A DNA stretch of 64,000 nucleotides from Granulosicoccus sp045106475 (GCA_045106475.1 JBGCEO010000015.1:7591-71590), one strand, 5' to 3'. Numbered from the stretch's first letter, positions 19,104-28,209 are shown. The notes: generated by a model not told the origin, from the letters alone. Numbers and translations: made by a program.

Positions 19104-20828
19104 CTAATGGCTATCGCGCGGAACGTCAGCGCCACTTCCACCCCGTAAAAACTCCAGATCTGCACCCTCGTTTGCTTGCATCACTGTTTCCTGATACATC
19201 TTTACGTAACCTCGCAGGGCCTGTGGATGGATTGGCTTCCACTTCAATCGACGGGCTTCAAGAGTCTGTTCATCAACATCCAGTGACAAAGTGGCCGCAG
19301 CAACATCCAACGTGATCATGTCGCCGTTTTCCACTAATGCCAAAGGTCCGCCCACTGCCGCCTCCGGGCAGGCATGCAACACGACAGTGCCGTAAGCAGT
19401 GCCGCTCATGCGCGCATCAGACACGCGAACCATATCGCTTACGCCTGTCTTGAGTATTTTGGCCGGCAACGACATATTGCCAACCTCAGCCATGCCGGGA
19501 TAACCTTTAGGACCACAGTTTTTCAATACCAGGACACAACTGGCATCTACATCCAGATCGTCAGAATCGATGCGCGCTTTATAGTCATCAATATCTTCGA
19601 AAACAACAGCACGTCCAGTATGCTGCATCAACTCCGGAGTGGCGGCTGAAGGCTTGAGAACGGCCCCATCGGGCGCTAGATTTCCTCGTAATACAACTAT
19701 GCCACCTGCATCTTTAAACGGCTTATCAACTGGGAAAATAACGTTTTCGTCGTGGTTTTCCGCCTCTTTTACGTTCTGCCATTGTGACTTGCCATTAACG
19801 GTGATTGCATCTTTATTCAGAAGGCCTGACTCAGCCAGCTTTTTCATAACAACCGGCAAACCACCCGCGTAGTAGAAGTCTTCCATAAGGTAATCACCCG
19901 AAGGCATCAGGTTAACAAGACAGGGAACATTTCGCCCCAATGCATCCCAGTCATCCAGCGAATGCTCGATGCCGAGGCGACCCGCGATTGCCAGTAAGTG
20001 AATAACCGCATTGGTTGATCCGCCAATGGCTCCGTTGGCTCGGACAGCATTCTCAAACGCTTCTTTGGTTAAAATATCAGAGGGGCATAAATTTTCATCA
20101 ACCATCTCGACGATGCGCCTGCCAGCCATATGAGCCAAAGTCTTTCGTCTTGAATCAGCCGCTGGAATGGCAGCGTTCCCGGGCATTCCCATGCCCAGTG
20201 CTTCCACCATACAAGCCATAGTTGATGCTGTACCCATAGTCATGCAGTGACCCACAGAACGGCTCATACAAGACTCAGACTCCATGAACTCCTCCTTGCT
20301 CAATTCTCCGGCCTTAACCATGGCATCGAATTTCCAGACGTGAGTACCTGAGCCGATCCGCTCACCGCGAAAGCGCCCGTTGAGCATAGGACCACCAGAG
20401 ACAACCAGAGTTGGTAGATCGCAACTGGCCGCCCCCATCATCAAGGAGGGCGTAGTTTTATCGCACCCGACCAGGAGTACAACGGCGTCCAGTGGATTAC
20501 CACGGATCGATTCCTCGACATCCATGCTGGCCAGGTTGCGAAACAGCATTGCGGTAGGCCGCATTAGCGTTTCGCCCAGAGACATGACTGGAAACTCAAC
20601 CGGAAACCCGCCCATTTCATAGACACCGCGCTTAACACGTTCGGCGATCTCACGAAGATGGGCATTGCACGGTGTTAGTTCCGACCAGGTATTGCAGATT
20701 CCAATCACTGGTCTGCCATCAAACATATGATCCGGCAGACCCTGATTTTTCATCCAGCTGCGATAAGCAAAACCGTCTTTATCCTGGCGTCCAAACCATT
20801 CTGTGCTTCGCAACTTGCGCTTGGCCAT
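19104..20828 (-). CDS. IlvD/Edd-family sugar-acid dehydratase (L-arabonate dehydratase-like)
   Basis: At 574 aa this belongs to the [Fe-S] IlvD/Edd dehydratases, closer in length and motifs to L-arabonate and related sugar-acid dehydratases than to IlvD proper. Cluster cysteines are visible in GICNTWSELTPC, VGCDKTTP and SESCMSRSVGHCMTMGTAS; the C-terminal VSDARMSGTAYGTVVLH holds the catalytic Ser region. It should convert a sugar acid to its 2-keto-3-deoxy form. With the upstream SDR and FAH-type hydrolase this fits an L-fuconate- or L-arabonate-like substrate, which remains inference. Confidence 0.88.
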   Translation of the reverse strand: MAKRKLRSTEWFGRQDKDGFAYRSWMKNQGLPDHMFDGRPVIGICNTWSELTPCNAHLREIAERVKRGVYEMGGFPVEFPVMSLGETLMRPTAMLFRNLASMDVEESIRGNPLDAVVLLVGCDKTTPSLMMGAASCDLPTLVVSGGPMLNGRFRGERIGSGTHVWKFDAMVKAGELSKEEFMESESCMSRSVGHCMTMGTASTMACMVEALGMGMPGNAAIPAADSRRKTLAHMAGRRIVEMVDENLCPSDILTKEAFENAVRANGAIGGSTNAVIHLLAIAGRLGIEHSLDDWDALGRNVPCLVNLMPSGDYLMEDFYYAGGLPVVMKKLAESGLLNKDAITVNGKSQWQNVKEAENHDENVIFPVDKPFKDAGGIVVLRGNLAPDGAVLKPSAATPELMQHTGRAVVFEDIDDYKARIDSDDLDVDASCVLVLKNCGPKGYPGMAEVGNMSLPAKILKTGVSDMVRVSDARMSGTAYGTVVLHACPEAAVGGPLALVENGDMITLDVAAATLSLDVDEQTLEARRLKWKPIHPQALRGYVKMYQETVMQANEGADLEFLRGGSGADVPRDSH

Positions 20829-20849
20829 TAGCAGTCCTTTAAAGAGATA

Positions 20850-20861
20850 CTAGTATACTAG
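20850..20861. promoter_or_regulatory. 12-bp perfect palindrome, candidate operator
   Basis: CTAGTATACTAG is a perfect palindrome in the 44-base gap upstream of the IlvD/Edd-type gene, ending 22 bases before its start codon. Palindromes with a GTATAC centre are common targets of GntR-type regulators of sugar-acid genes, so this may be an internal operator. No regulator gene of that type is in the window and I saw no second copy. Confidence 0.35.
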
Positions 20862-20872
20862 CCCAAATCAGA

Positions 20873-21727
20873 CTAGTTGTGGGCAGGGTGATGCACAACT
20901 TTTTGAGAAATTTCACCCAAGCCCTCTATTCCCAGCGACATGACCTGACCTGCCGATAGATACCGAGGAGGTTTAAAGCCAAGACCCACGCCTGGAGGCG
21001 TGCCGGTAATAACCAGATCACCGGCGCGCAGCGTCATGTGGCGGCTGAGATAACTGATGATGTGCGCAACACTGAAGATCATCAATGATGTGTTGCCGGT
21101 TTGCAATCGCTCTCCGTCTACATCCAGCCAGAGATCAAGCGCCTGTGGATCCGGAATGTCATCTCGGGTAGTCAGTTCCGGGCCGACGGGACAAAATGAG
21201 TCGTGACTCTTTCCCTTAACCCATTGTCCGGTACCTTCGATCTGGAACTCGCGTTCTGATACATCATTAACCACGCAGTACCCGGCCACATGGCTAAGCG
21301 CATCCGATTCTTCGACATAATAGGCCGTCTTTCCAATAACCACGCCGAGCTCGACTTCCCAATCTAGTTTTTTGCTGACCAGAGGAATCATTACATCATC
21401 ATTGGGCCCCGTTATGGACGTATCAGCCTTCATGAAAACAACGGGTTCTTCGGGTATCGGCAATCCTGATTCTGCTGCATGGTCAGAGTAGTTAAGGCCG
21501 ATACACACGATTTTTCTGATATTGCTGACGGGCGGCCCCCGGCGAACCGACGCGGGTACCGCAGGCAGGCTTTTCAGATCAAGTGCCGCAAGACGAGCAA
21601 GCGATGCGTCATCCAATTGATCGGGACCGATATCGTTCACATGAGCTGATAGATCTCTGATACGACCATCCTCATCTAAAGCCCCCGGTTTCTCTGAACC
21701 GGCATCGCCATATCGCAACAGCTTCAT
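20873..21727 (-). CDS. Fumarylacetoacetate hydrolase-family protein (diketo-deoxy sugar acid hydrolase-like)
   Basis: A 284-aa FAH-fold enzyme. The start MKLLRYGDAGSEKPG is typical of the group that includes 2,4-diketo-3-deoxy-L-fuconate/L-rhamnonate hydrolase. Metal-site residues appear in WEVELGVVIG and VVNDVSEREF; the GTPPGVGLG motif lies near the C-terminus. Together with the SDR whose stop overlaps its start by four bases (ATGA), it fits the two-step route in which a 2-keto-3-deoxy acid is oxidised at C4 and then split to pyruvate and a lactate or glycolate. Substrate not proven. Confidence 0.87.
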   Translation of the reverse strand: MKLLRYGDAGSEKPGALDEDGRIRDLSAHVNDIGPDQLDDASLARLAALDLKSLPAVPASVRRGPPVSNIRKIVCIGLNYSDHAAESGLPIPEEPVVFMKADTSITGPNDDVMIPLVSKKLDWEVELGVVIGKTAYYVEESDALSHVAGYCVVNDVSEREFQIEGTGQWVKGKSHDSFCPVGPELTTRDDIPDPQALDLWLDVDGERLQTGNTSLMIFSVAHIISYLSRHMTLRAGDLVITGTPPGVGLGFKPPRYLSAGQVMSLGIEGLGEISQKVVHHPAHN

Positions 21728-22461
21728 ATTGACATTCCTCCATCCACTTTCATTAATGTACCTGTAGTAAAAACCGATTCATCGCTCGCAAGATATAAGG
21801 CCATACTCGCAATCTCTTCGGCACTGCCCAAACGCCCCATCGGCTGCCTGGCGACAAACTGCTTACGTGCCTCATCCGGATCATCAAATGCAGCAATACG
21901 CCCGTCCAACGACGGCGATTGAACCGTGCCTGGTGCGATAGCGTTACAGCGAATTCCCTGGGTGACATAATCAGCTGCTATGGATTTGGTTAACCCGACA
22001 ACTGCAGCTTTGGTCGTGCCATAGGCAAATCGGTTTACCAGTCCCTTATGAGCTGCGATGGAGGAAATGTTTATGATGGATCCGCCGCCTGCTTCGAGCA
22101 TTCCCGGCAGCACGGCCCTACTCATTCGGAACATCGACTTAACATTCAAATCGAAGCCCATATCCCAATCCTCATCTGTGCAATCGAGAACCGAACCATG
22201 ATGAACAAAACCTGCGCAGTTGAACAAAATATCAAATGGCGCTTCAGCGGCTACAAGTCGATCTATGGCAGCGCCATCGGTAACATCCAGCACAGCAGTG
22301 CTGATGTTTTCAACTGAGTTCAGTTCATTGAGCTTATCGGCGTTGATATCCGTAGCAAGTACGTGGGCACCAGCTTGCGCAAATGCTCTTGCTGTAGCTT
22401 CACCAATACCCTGCGCGCCTGCGGTAACCAGGGCTCTTTTGCCTTCGAGTCTTTTTTTCAT
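21724..22461 (-). CDS. SDR-family dehydrogenase (2-keto-3-deoxy-L-fuconate dehydrogenase-like)
   Basis: A classical 245-aa short-chain dehydrogenase with TAGAQGIGEATARAF at the N-terminus (TGxxxGxG type), NISSIAAHKG with the catalytic Ser, YGTTKAA with Tyr and Lys, and a C-terminal TGTLMKVDGGMSI. It heads a minus-strand operon of sugar-acid genes, with its stop overlapping the FAH-type gene. The pair is the known signature for oxidation and hydrolysis of 2-keto-3-deoxy-L-fuconate or L-rhamnonate. The promoter should lie in the 113-base gap shared with the divergent DUF3750 gene. Confidence 0.88.
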   Translation of the reverse strand: MKKRLEGKRALVTAGAQGIGEATARAFAQAGAHVLATDINADKLNELNSVENISTAVLDVTDGAAIDRLVAAEAPFDILFNCAGFVHHGSVLDCTDEDWDMGFDLNVKSMFRMSRAVLPGMLEAGGGSIINISSIAAHKGLVNRFAYGTTKAAVVGLTKSIAADYVTQGIRCNAIAPGTVQSPSLDGRIAAFDDPDEARKQFVARQPMGRLGSAEEIASMALYLASDESVFTTGTLMKVDGGMSI

Positions 22462-22574
22462 GTGCGGCAGACTACCGAAAGTTACACTCGATTGCTAGGC
22501 ATACAAATACCAGGCAGCCAGAACCACCATGATTTCAGTCCAATTTTTGCAAGGCTATTGATGGAACGATACCA

Positions 22575-23405
22575 ATGCTATCCGGCCTAACAACCATGAA
22601 TTTCAGACTGCGGTGGTTTCTAAAAATAGTTGTCATCATCATTGGTTTTTTCTTTTTGCCGGTGGGCTGCATGGTTGCGGCTCACTACACGGGAGATAAC
22701 AACAGCTATCGCGGCTTCAGTCGACACGGCAGCACCAATCAAGCGCCTGACGCCAACAGCGATGAAGCTGTTATTCAAGTCTATGCTGCTCGAGCAGCAC
22801 GGTGGCGGGGAGCGTTTGGCGTGCATACCTGGATTGCCACGAAACGTACAGATGAGAATCGCTATACGCGCTTGGAGGTAATCGGATATCGAGTGTATTG
22901 GGGCGGTGATGCCGTGCAGATCAGACCCGGCACACCTGATGGCATGTGGTTTGGAAACATGCCCACGCTGCTGCGCGAGATACGGGGCAGAAAAGAGGTC
23001 GACTCGTTAATCGACAAATTGCACGATGCCGCGACAGCCTACCCATATCGCGACAGGTACAAAGTCTGGCCAGGCCCGAACAGCAATACCTTCGTTGCAC
23101 ACCTGGGACGGCAAGTACCAGAACTTCGCCTGGAATTACCGAGCAATGCCATTGGAAAAGACTATCTTCCCGGCGATGCGCTGGTTGCACTTACGCCCAG
23201 CGGCACGGGTGCCCAACTCTCGATTGGAGGCTATGCCGGGATACTGGCCGGATGGGAAGAAGGTCTTGAGCTGAATATTCTGGGTTTGACCGCCGGAATT
23301 GATCTTGTGCCACCTGCCTTGAAACTGCCCGGTGTGGGCCGACTTGGATTTCCCGACACGCGCCGGATCAACCACCTTGAACAAGCGGCAGAACAACCAC
23401 GCTAA
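22575..23405 (+). CDS. DUF3750 family exported or membrane-anchored protein
   Basis: A 276-aa protein matching DUF3750: FGVHTWIATK, YRVYWGGDAVQIRPG, RYKVWPGPNSNTFVAHL and LPSNAIGKDYLP are its conserved blocks. A single hydrophobic segment follows the N-terminus (IVVIIIGFFFLPVGC), so the rest should face the periplasm; the LPVGC end might be a lipobox. The gene may start at the ATG at 22596 instead, losing seven residues. No function is known for the family. It is divergent from the sugar-acid operon. Confidence 0.82.
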   Translation: MLSGLTTMNFRLRWFLKIVVIIIGFFFLPVGCMVAAHYTGDNNSYRGFSRHGSTNQAPDANSDEAVIQVYAARAARWRGAFGVHTWIATKRTDENRYTRLEVIGYRVYWGGDAVQIRPGTPDGMWFGNMPTLLREIRGRKEVDSLIDKLHDAATAYPYRDRYKVWPGPNSNTFVAHLGRQVPELRLELPSNAIGKDYLPGDALVALTPSGTGAQLSIGGYAGILAGWEEGLELNILGLTAGIDLVPPALKLPGVGRLGFPDTRRINHLEQAAEQPR

Positions 23406-23468
23406 TGGATCGCGGACGCAGTTAAGCTCAGAATCCTCACTGGCGGTGATGTGCTCTCGACGAACGAG

Positions 23469-23828
23469 TCAGCTGTCACCACCTTTTAGCTCAAGTTCTG
23501 CGATGCGTTTTTGGAGTAACAGAAAATCACGGTGCACGTTCAGCAACTGACCGCGCACATCGTTAAAGTAACTCAACAACCAACTCTGAGTCAGGGAGTG
23601 CAGCTGCGCCTGCTGGTCCTGACTTAATCCCTCTACCTGATCCAGATCGAGCACCGTCTGACTGGGAGTGGGTGGCGCAGGATACTGCGCCAGCGTTTCT
23701 CGGGCCATTGCGGCCCACCGTTTCGCGATTTGCGGATCAGGATGCTGCTCAATGAGCTCGCTTACCAGCTGTTCGAGCAACCGGGCGTGGGTATCGGCAT
23801 CGGTTGGCAATTGGTGCACACTGCCCAT
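23469..23828 (-). CDS. Hypothetical cytoplasmic protein
   Basis: A 119-aa acidic, mostly helical protein with no signal peptide or membrane segment. It has a Pro-rich stretch near residue 55 (YPAPPTPSQTVLDL) and a C-terminal helix rich in Leu and Gln. The start at 23826-23828 is chosen because AGGAG sits seven bases before it; an upstream in-frame ATG at 23888 has no such site. I do not recognise the family. Confidence 0.6.
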   Translation of the reverse strand: MGSVHQLPTDADTHARLLEQLVSELIEQHPDPQIAKRWAAMARETLAQYPAPPTPSQTVLDLDQVEGLSQDQQAQLHSLTQSWLLSYFNDVRGQLLNVHRDFLLLQKRIAELELKGGDS

Positions 23829-24029
23829 AGAGACTCCTGTATATCTTCGATAAATAACGCTATTTTGTCCATCATCGCTGAAAATCAAATCCAGCGTTAA
23901 GCTCCATTCACAGTTCTATCGTTGCGAAGTCTCGGTACCGTTTCTTTTGGCACAATCTGTTGCAGTGATAACAAAATTTCCGGGGTTTACACACTAAAAT
24001 AGTCGCTACCTTTACCGCCCTTACAGCAT

Positions 24030-26063
24030 ATGCTTTATAAACTCAAAGCCTGCTCAGACAAAATTGAGAATCACCTCGCACTGAGCGCACTGGTGCTGTG
24101 TATGGCTGCCGTGCAGGCCTGCAGCTCCGACGGTGGAATGGGCCAGACAACGGCGCCCCCCGATGTCGACGCTCCAATCGTTGAACAGCCCGTTGAAGGC
24201 ACAACAGGAGCCGGAGAGCCGGTTCAAGAGCCAACCGACGACCCAGTGGGTTCTGGAGGCACTACGGCCCCTATTGACATACCAGCCAATCAAACCCTGC
24301 CCCCATTACCTAATCCACCTCTTACGCCAGCACCGGGTTCTGACAGCGAGCCATTAAGGGCGACAGGTCCCGTTAGTACCGTCACAGAGTTTTTCCTGCT
24401 CCGTGATCCTACTCGTTCGCTGGAGGATACATTTGGTGTGTTGACTGATGAAGACTTTGCTGCCGGTCCGCTACCTGCCATCGTGCAGACTCCTGCAGAT
24501 GTGAACCCGGCAAGCAATGCAGCACCCTACTTTGACAGTTTGACTGATGTAGAGGTTTTTGCAGGGGAAGAACTAACGGTAGTTTTCAGACCTCTTGATC
24601 CTGATGGAGGTATTCCAGGTCTGTTTCCCAATGCAATCCCCGCAGGCGCTCGCTATGTGGACAATTTCAACGGTACCCGCTCCCTGATTTGGCGTCCATT
24701 GCAACCGGATGTAGGAATACGCGAGTTCACCATCACAGCTACTGACCCGGTATCACCGTTTTACCGCACCCAGCGCACTATTCGGATAAAGATAAAGATG
24801 CCTGCGGATCCAGACAGCATTATCAATCTTCCGCCTGCTATCAATCTGATCCGTCCGCACACGGTGAGAGTGGGCGATCCGGTTGTCATGTATATCAAGG
24901 TAACCGACCCCAACGGAACCATTCCTGAACTGGAAATAACCAACTTACCGCCTGGAGCAACGCTGGTTGCGCATCACAGTGAACCGGATATTTCCATCTT
25001 GCGTTTTGTACCCGACAGCGCGCAGCTCATCACTCTGCAAATGCTGGTCAGGGATGCCATAGACCCCGGTAAAACAGGTACAAAAACAACAACGTTGGAG
25101 GTACTTGACGCAGACGAATTCACAAGGCCCGGTGCAAGTCTTAAAGAGCTTGCCTCTGCACGGGATCTGCTGATCGGCTATGCCTCATTGCTCAATTTCT
25201 ATTATCGACCTGATGGGGCTTTATACGCTGACATAGCAGAAGAAGAGTTTAATTTCGTCTCCAGCGAAAACTCGCTTAAGTGGGATTTCGTGAACCCTCT
25301 TCCCGGTAAGTACCGCTGGGCCGGAGCCGATAACCTGGTCAACTTCGCCAAGGCGAGAAGACTCTCTGTTCATGGGCATACGCTTATTTGGCACAGACAG
25401 CTGCCCGGCTGGATCCAGCGTTCAGCTTTGAGCGATCGGGAAACGCATATGCGTGAGTACATTGATCGCGTACTGCAACGCTATGGTGACGATATACCAG
25501 TCTGGGATGTCGTTAATGAAGCAATCGACGAAGACGGCACATTCCGGAATTCAACCTGGTTCGAGGCGATGGGCGCATCCTTTATTGACAAAGCGTTCAA
25601 GCAGGCCCGATTGTCGGCACCTGATGCCACCCTCCTGTACAACGATTACGACATCGGATTTGCAGGTCCCAAATCTGATGCAATGATCAGCTTGATGCAA
25701 GCATTGAAAGATGCTGATACACCTGTGGATGGCGTGGGGTTCCAGTTGCACCTGTTTGCAGACTTTGATCGTTTTGCTGAGGTTGAAGCTACCTTTCAAA
25801 AAGTTGCAGAGCTTGATCTGGATATCTACATCACCGAGCTGGATGTATCGATGCAAAACGCTCAAACCGAGCAGCAACAGGCAGAGGTGTATGAGCAGAT
25901 TTTATCGCTCTGTCTGGATCAACCACGTTGCAAGGCATTCCAGACCTGGGGATTCACCGATATGTATTCCTGGAGGCGCGAGTTTAACCCGCTCCTGCTT
26001 GACGAGCGGTATCAAACCAAACCCGCCTATCTGGCTTTACAGAAACGGTTGGGCGAAAACTAG
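24030..26063 (+). CDS. GH10 endo-beta-1,4-xylanase lipoprotein with long N-terminal region
   Basis: A 677-aa predicted outer- or inner-membrane lipoprotein. The signal ends in AVQAC, followed by a Ser/Pro/Thr/acidic linker to about residue 110. Residues ~160-350 look like two Ig- or cadherin-like beta domains (YFDSLTDVEVFAGEELTVVF; LTITATDP-type endings). The GH10 barrel fills about 365-670: WDVVNEAID carries the acid/base Glu497 and YITELDVSM the nucleophile Glu603. It should cut xylan or similar beta-1,4 chains at the cell surface. Its stop shares the tetramer CTAG with the stop of the convergent cysteine-rich protein gene. Confidence 0.93.
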   Translation: MLYKLKACSDKIENHLALSALVLCMAAVQACSSDGGMGQTTAPPDVDAPIVEQPVEGTTGAGEPVQEPTDDPVGSGGTTAPIDIPANQTLPPLPNPPLTPAPGSDSEPLRATGPVSTVTEFFLLRDPTRSLEDTFGVLTDEDFAAGPLPAIVQTPADVNPASNAAPYFDSLTDVEVFAGEELTVVFRPLDPDGGIPGLFPNAIPAGARYVDNFNGTRSLIWRPLQPDVGIREFTITATDPVSPFYRTQRTIRIKIKMPADPDSIINLPPAINLIRPHTVRVGDPVVMYIKVTDPNGTIPELEITNLPPGATLVAHHSEPDISILRFVPDSAQLITLQMLVRDAIDPGKTGTKTTTLEVLDADEFTRPGASLKELASARDLLIGYASLLNFYYRPDGALYADIAEEEFNFVSSENSLKWDFVNPLPGKYRWAGADNLVNFAKARRLSVHGHTLIWHRQLPGWIQRSALSDRETHMREYIDRVLQRYGDDIPVWDVVNEAIDEDGTFRNSTWFEAMGASFIDKAFKQARLSAPDATLLYNDYDIGFAGPKSDAMISLMQALKDADTPVDGVGFQLHLFADFDRFAEVEATFQKVAELDLDIYITELDVSMQNAQTEQQQAEVYEQILSLCLDQPRCKAFQTWGFTDMYSWRREFNPLLLDERYQTKPAYLALQKRLGEN

Positions 26064-26254
26064 CTCTCATCCTCATGGCGCACGACAACGTTCGCCTGGC
26101 CGGATTCATCTACCGTTACCAGTACATTCATAGGACGGCAGCATACTTGACAGTCCTCAATGTAATGCTGGAAATCGACCGAACAATCGATCTCCAGCTG
26201 TATGTTTTCACCGCAATAGGGGCAAGCTATAACAGCTGATTTCAGGAGTTCCAT
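26060..26254 (-). CDS. CPXCG-motif cysteine-rich small protein
   Basis: A 64-aa protein with two Cys pairs, ACPYCGENI near the start and DCQVCCRPM about 27 residues later, typical of the CPXCG family of small probable zinc-binding proteins. The function is unknown. I choose the ATG at 26252-26254; the start lies 13 bases inside the 3' end of dsbB, so the two are coupled. Confidence 0.85.
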   Translation of the reverse strand: MELLKSAVIACPYCGENIQLEIDCSVDFQHYIEDCQVCCRPMNVLVTVDESGQANVVVRHEDES

Positions 26255-26760
26255 TGGCCATCTTTGCGCGTAACAAACAGAGTTACACCAATTGCCAGCA
26301 AAGCAACAAACCACGCCAGTGACCACTCACCCATGCTAAAACCCATGAAAGTCCATACCACTTCTGCGCAGTTGCCATCACCTTTAAACAGCAAAGAGAG
26401 TGTGCGCAACCAAGGCTCATTTTCCAGCCAATAGTGCAGGCCAGGACCGCACTCAGGAACCTGATCCTTAGGTAAGTGTTGCAACCACACCTGTCGACTG
26501 GCGGTGACGATGCCACCCAGCGCGCACAAGCACAATAGAATGCTGCTGGCTCTCTGTACCCAACGAGTACGAATGCCAATCAGCCCGACCAACGCAAACA
26601 AGCCAATGCCGATATAAAACATGCGCTGGGTGATGCACAGAGGACACGGGTCAAGATACAGCACACGCTCCGCATAGATTGCATAGCTCATCAGGCCAAC
26701 AACCGAGAACAGGCAAGCTAGCCACATCAATCGGCCGGAGTAAACGCTGGTCAGACTCAT
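26242..26760 (-). CDS. dsbB: DsbB, disulfide bond formation protein B
   Basis: DsbB is the inner-membrane quinone reductase that reoxidises periplasmic DsbA. This 172-aa form has four membrane helices and both redox Cys pairs: LDPCPLC in the first periplasmic loop and the two Cys of the second loop (VPECGPGLHYWL and GDGNCAEVVW). The ATG at 26758-26760 follows a TTGAGGT site five bases upstream; a TTG at 26772 is less likely. It forms a small unit with the CPXCG gene. Confidence 0.93.
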   Translation of the reverse strand: MSLTSVYSGRLMWLACLFSVVGLMSYAIYAERVLYLDPCPLCITQRMFYIGIGLFALVGLIGIRTRWVQRASSILLCLCALGGIVTASRQVWLQHLPKDQVPECGPGLHYWLENEPWLRTLSLLFKGDGNCAEVVWTFMGFSMGEWSLAWFVALLAIGVTLFVTRKDGQWNS

Positions 26761-26964
26761 GAAATACCTCAATATTGTGGGGGGTTGACCCGGAAATACA
26801 GCTGATCACTTGCTGTACCAGTAAACATAGCAGTGATTATACGAAACCGGCGGGCAGTTGGCAGATACCGAAAAGCAAACGAATGGATCTAGATTCTGAT
26901 TGCGGAATGCAATGCCGAAAGCTGCGCTACACTGACACTAACATTAACTTTAGGAAACTTTGAT

Positions 26965-27264
26965 ATGGAAATCTGGCAAGACTTTCTTCAATATGAACAC
27001 GCCAGCGAAGTATTAATGAGTATCGGTGGATTACTTTTCATCTTTAGCGCCTGGAAAATTCTGGCGAGCAGCCTCAAATTGATTATATGGGTCCTTTTCG
27101 CGTTCATCGGCGGAGCGTCGGCCTCCTACGGGTTCAAGAATTCCCCCTATGATTTGCCGGCCATTGCCAACGCACAATTAAGCGAGCTCAAGCAGATCAC
27201 GCCAGAGATACCCCATGACGTTTTGCAAGTGTTGTGCACTAAGCTGGACGTGCTTAGCGAATAG
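26965..27264 (+). CDS. Hypothetical small membrane protein
   Basis: A 99-aa protein with a membrane region of one or two helices (residues ~17-55, SIGGLLFIFSAWKIL and LIIWVLFAFIGGA) and a short soluble C-terminus with one Cys. An AGGAAA sequence lies ten bases before the ATG. I do not recognise the family. It stands alone between divergent dsbB and the convergent DUF4159 gene. Confidence 0.6.
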   Translation: MEIWQDFLQYEHASEVLMSIGGLLFIFSAWKILASSLKLIIWVLFAFIGGASASYGFKNSPYDLPAIANAQLSELKQITPEIPHDVLQVLCTKLDVLSE

Positions 27265-27414
27265 TACTCGATAAAAACTGCCCCGGTTGGTTGGTGATAG
27301 CGGGGACGAGATCGACCGAAAAACCGCGCATCATCCAACCCTTGCAGTCTTTTTCATCGGCAGTGACAGCAGCTTCAATCGATCTCACAACACATCCATG
27401 CAGATATCGATGTG

Positions 27415-28209
27415 CTAGTGAGTCATCGCATAAATAATATAGTTGATGCCAAAACGATAGGCTAAGGAGGTCATCGGTACCGGATAGACGGGATCGTTTG
27501 CGTGCTCCCAGGCATCTCCCATATCCATATTGAAGTTTATAGCAACCATGAGTCGACCCTGTTCATCACTGATACCTCTCCAACGGGGTGGCGAGTAAGG
27601 CATATCGACCCGAACCTGGCCGTTGGCCGAGCCAACCAAGTGCCTGCGTCCAGGTATCTGGGTTCGTTGATCCAGTTCATAGAGCACATTCAGAAGCTGA
27701 TCGTCTGTTCCCAGGTTATGAATGGTATAGCCAGGCAGCACACGATTCATGACCTGCTCGAATACCTGCCATTGCTGCGGCCCATGGAAATCATCAACAA
27801 CCATGAATCCTCCGCGTAACAAGTATTCTTTTAGCTGCAAGGCTTCCGAGTTGCTGAGTTGCCAGCGACCAACCTGCTGGGCAAACAACCATGGGTAATC
27901 AAATATTGCATCATTGTTTAAAGCAATATGTACGCTGTCTGGTGCTACATCAATGGATGTATAGCGATCGATGCCATCGGTAAAAAATTCCTCAGCCTGC
28001 GGCCAGTCAATTCGCCACCAGGGTCTACCCGGCCCCCAGTTACTGTGCAATCCATTTGCAAATGCTAAGCGCGCAAGATGCAGCTCGGCGTGCGGCCCGC
28101 TTAGATCAGCCTGGTTAACCAGGTCATAGCCACTGGCTACAGGAGAATGCGCCGCGTGCCACAACAGAAACGCTGTGACTATCCATGGTGACAGGCGCCG
28201 GGCAATCAA
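27415..28209 (-). CDS. DUF4159 domain exported protein
   Basis: The DUF4159 domain fills most of this protein: WGPGRPWWRIDWPQAEEFF, LLRGGFMVVDDFHGPQQW and YPVPMTSLAYRFGINY are its blocks, a fold related to glutamine-amidotransferase-like domains in putative gliding or aerotolerance modules. I place the start at a TTG at 28207-28209 because it overlaps the upstream stop by four bases and gives a clean signal peptide (RRLSPWIVTAFLLWHAAHS) with cleavage near VAS-GYD. The nearest ATG, at 28344, would run 139 bases through the upstream gene. Exact role unknown. Confidence 0.78.
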   Translation of the reverse strand: MIARRLSPWIVTAFLLWHAAHSPVASGYDLVNQADLSGPHAELHLARLAFANGLHSNWGPGRPWWRIDWPQAEEFFTDGIDRYTSIDVAPDSVHIALNNDAIFDYPWLFAQQVGRWQLSNSEALQLKEYLLRGGFMVVDDFHGPQQWQVFEQVMNRVLPGYTIHNLGTDDQLLNVLYELDQRTQIPGRRHLVGSANGQVRVDMPYSPPRWRGISDEQGRLMVAINFNMDMGDAWEHANDPVYPVPMTSLAYRFGINYIIYAMTH

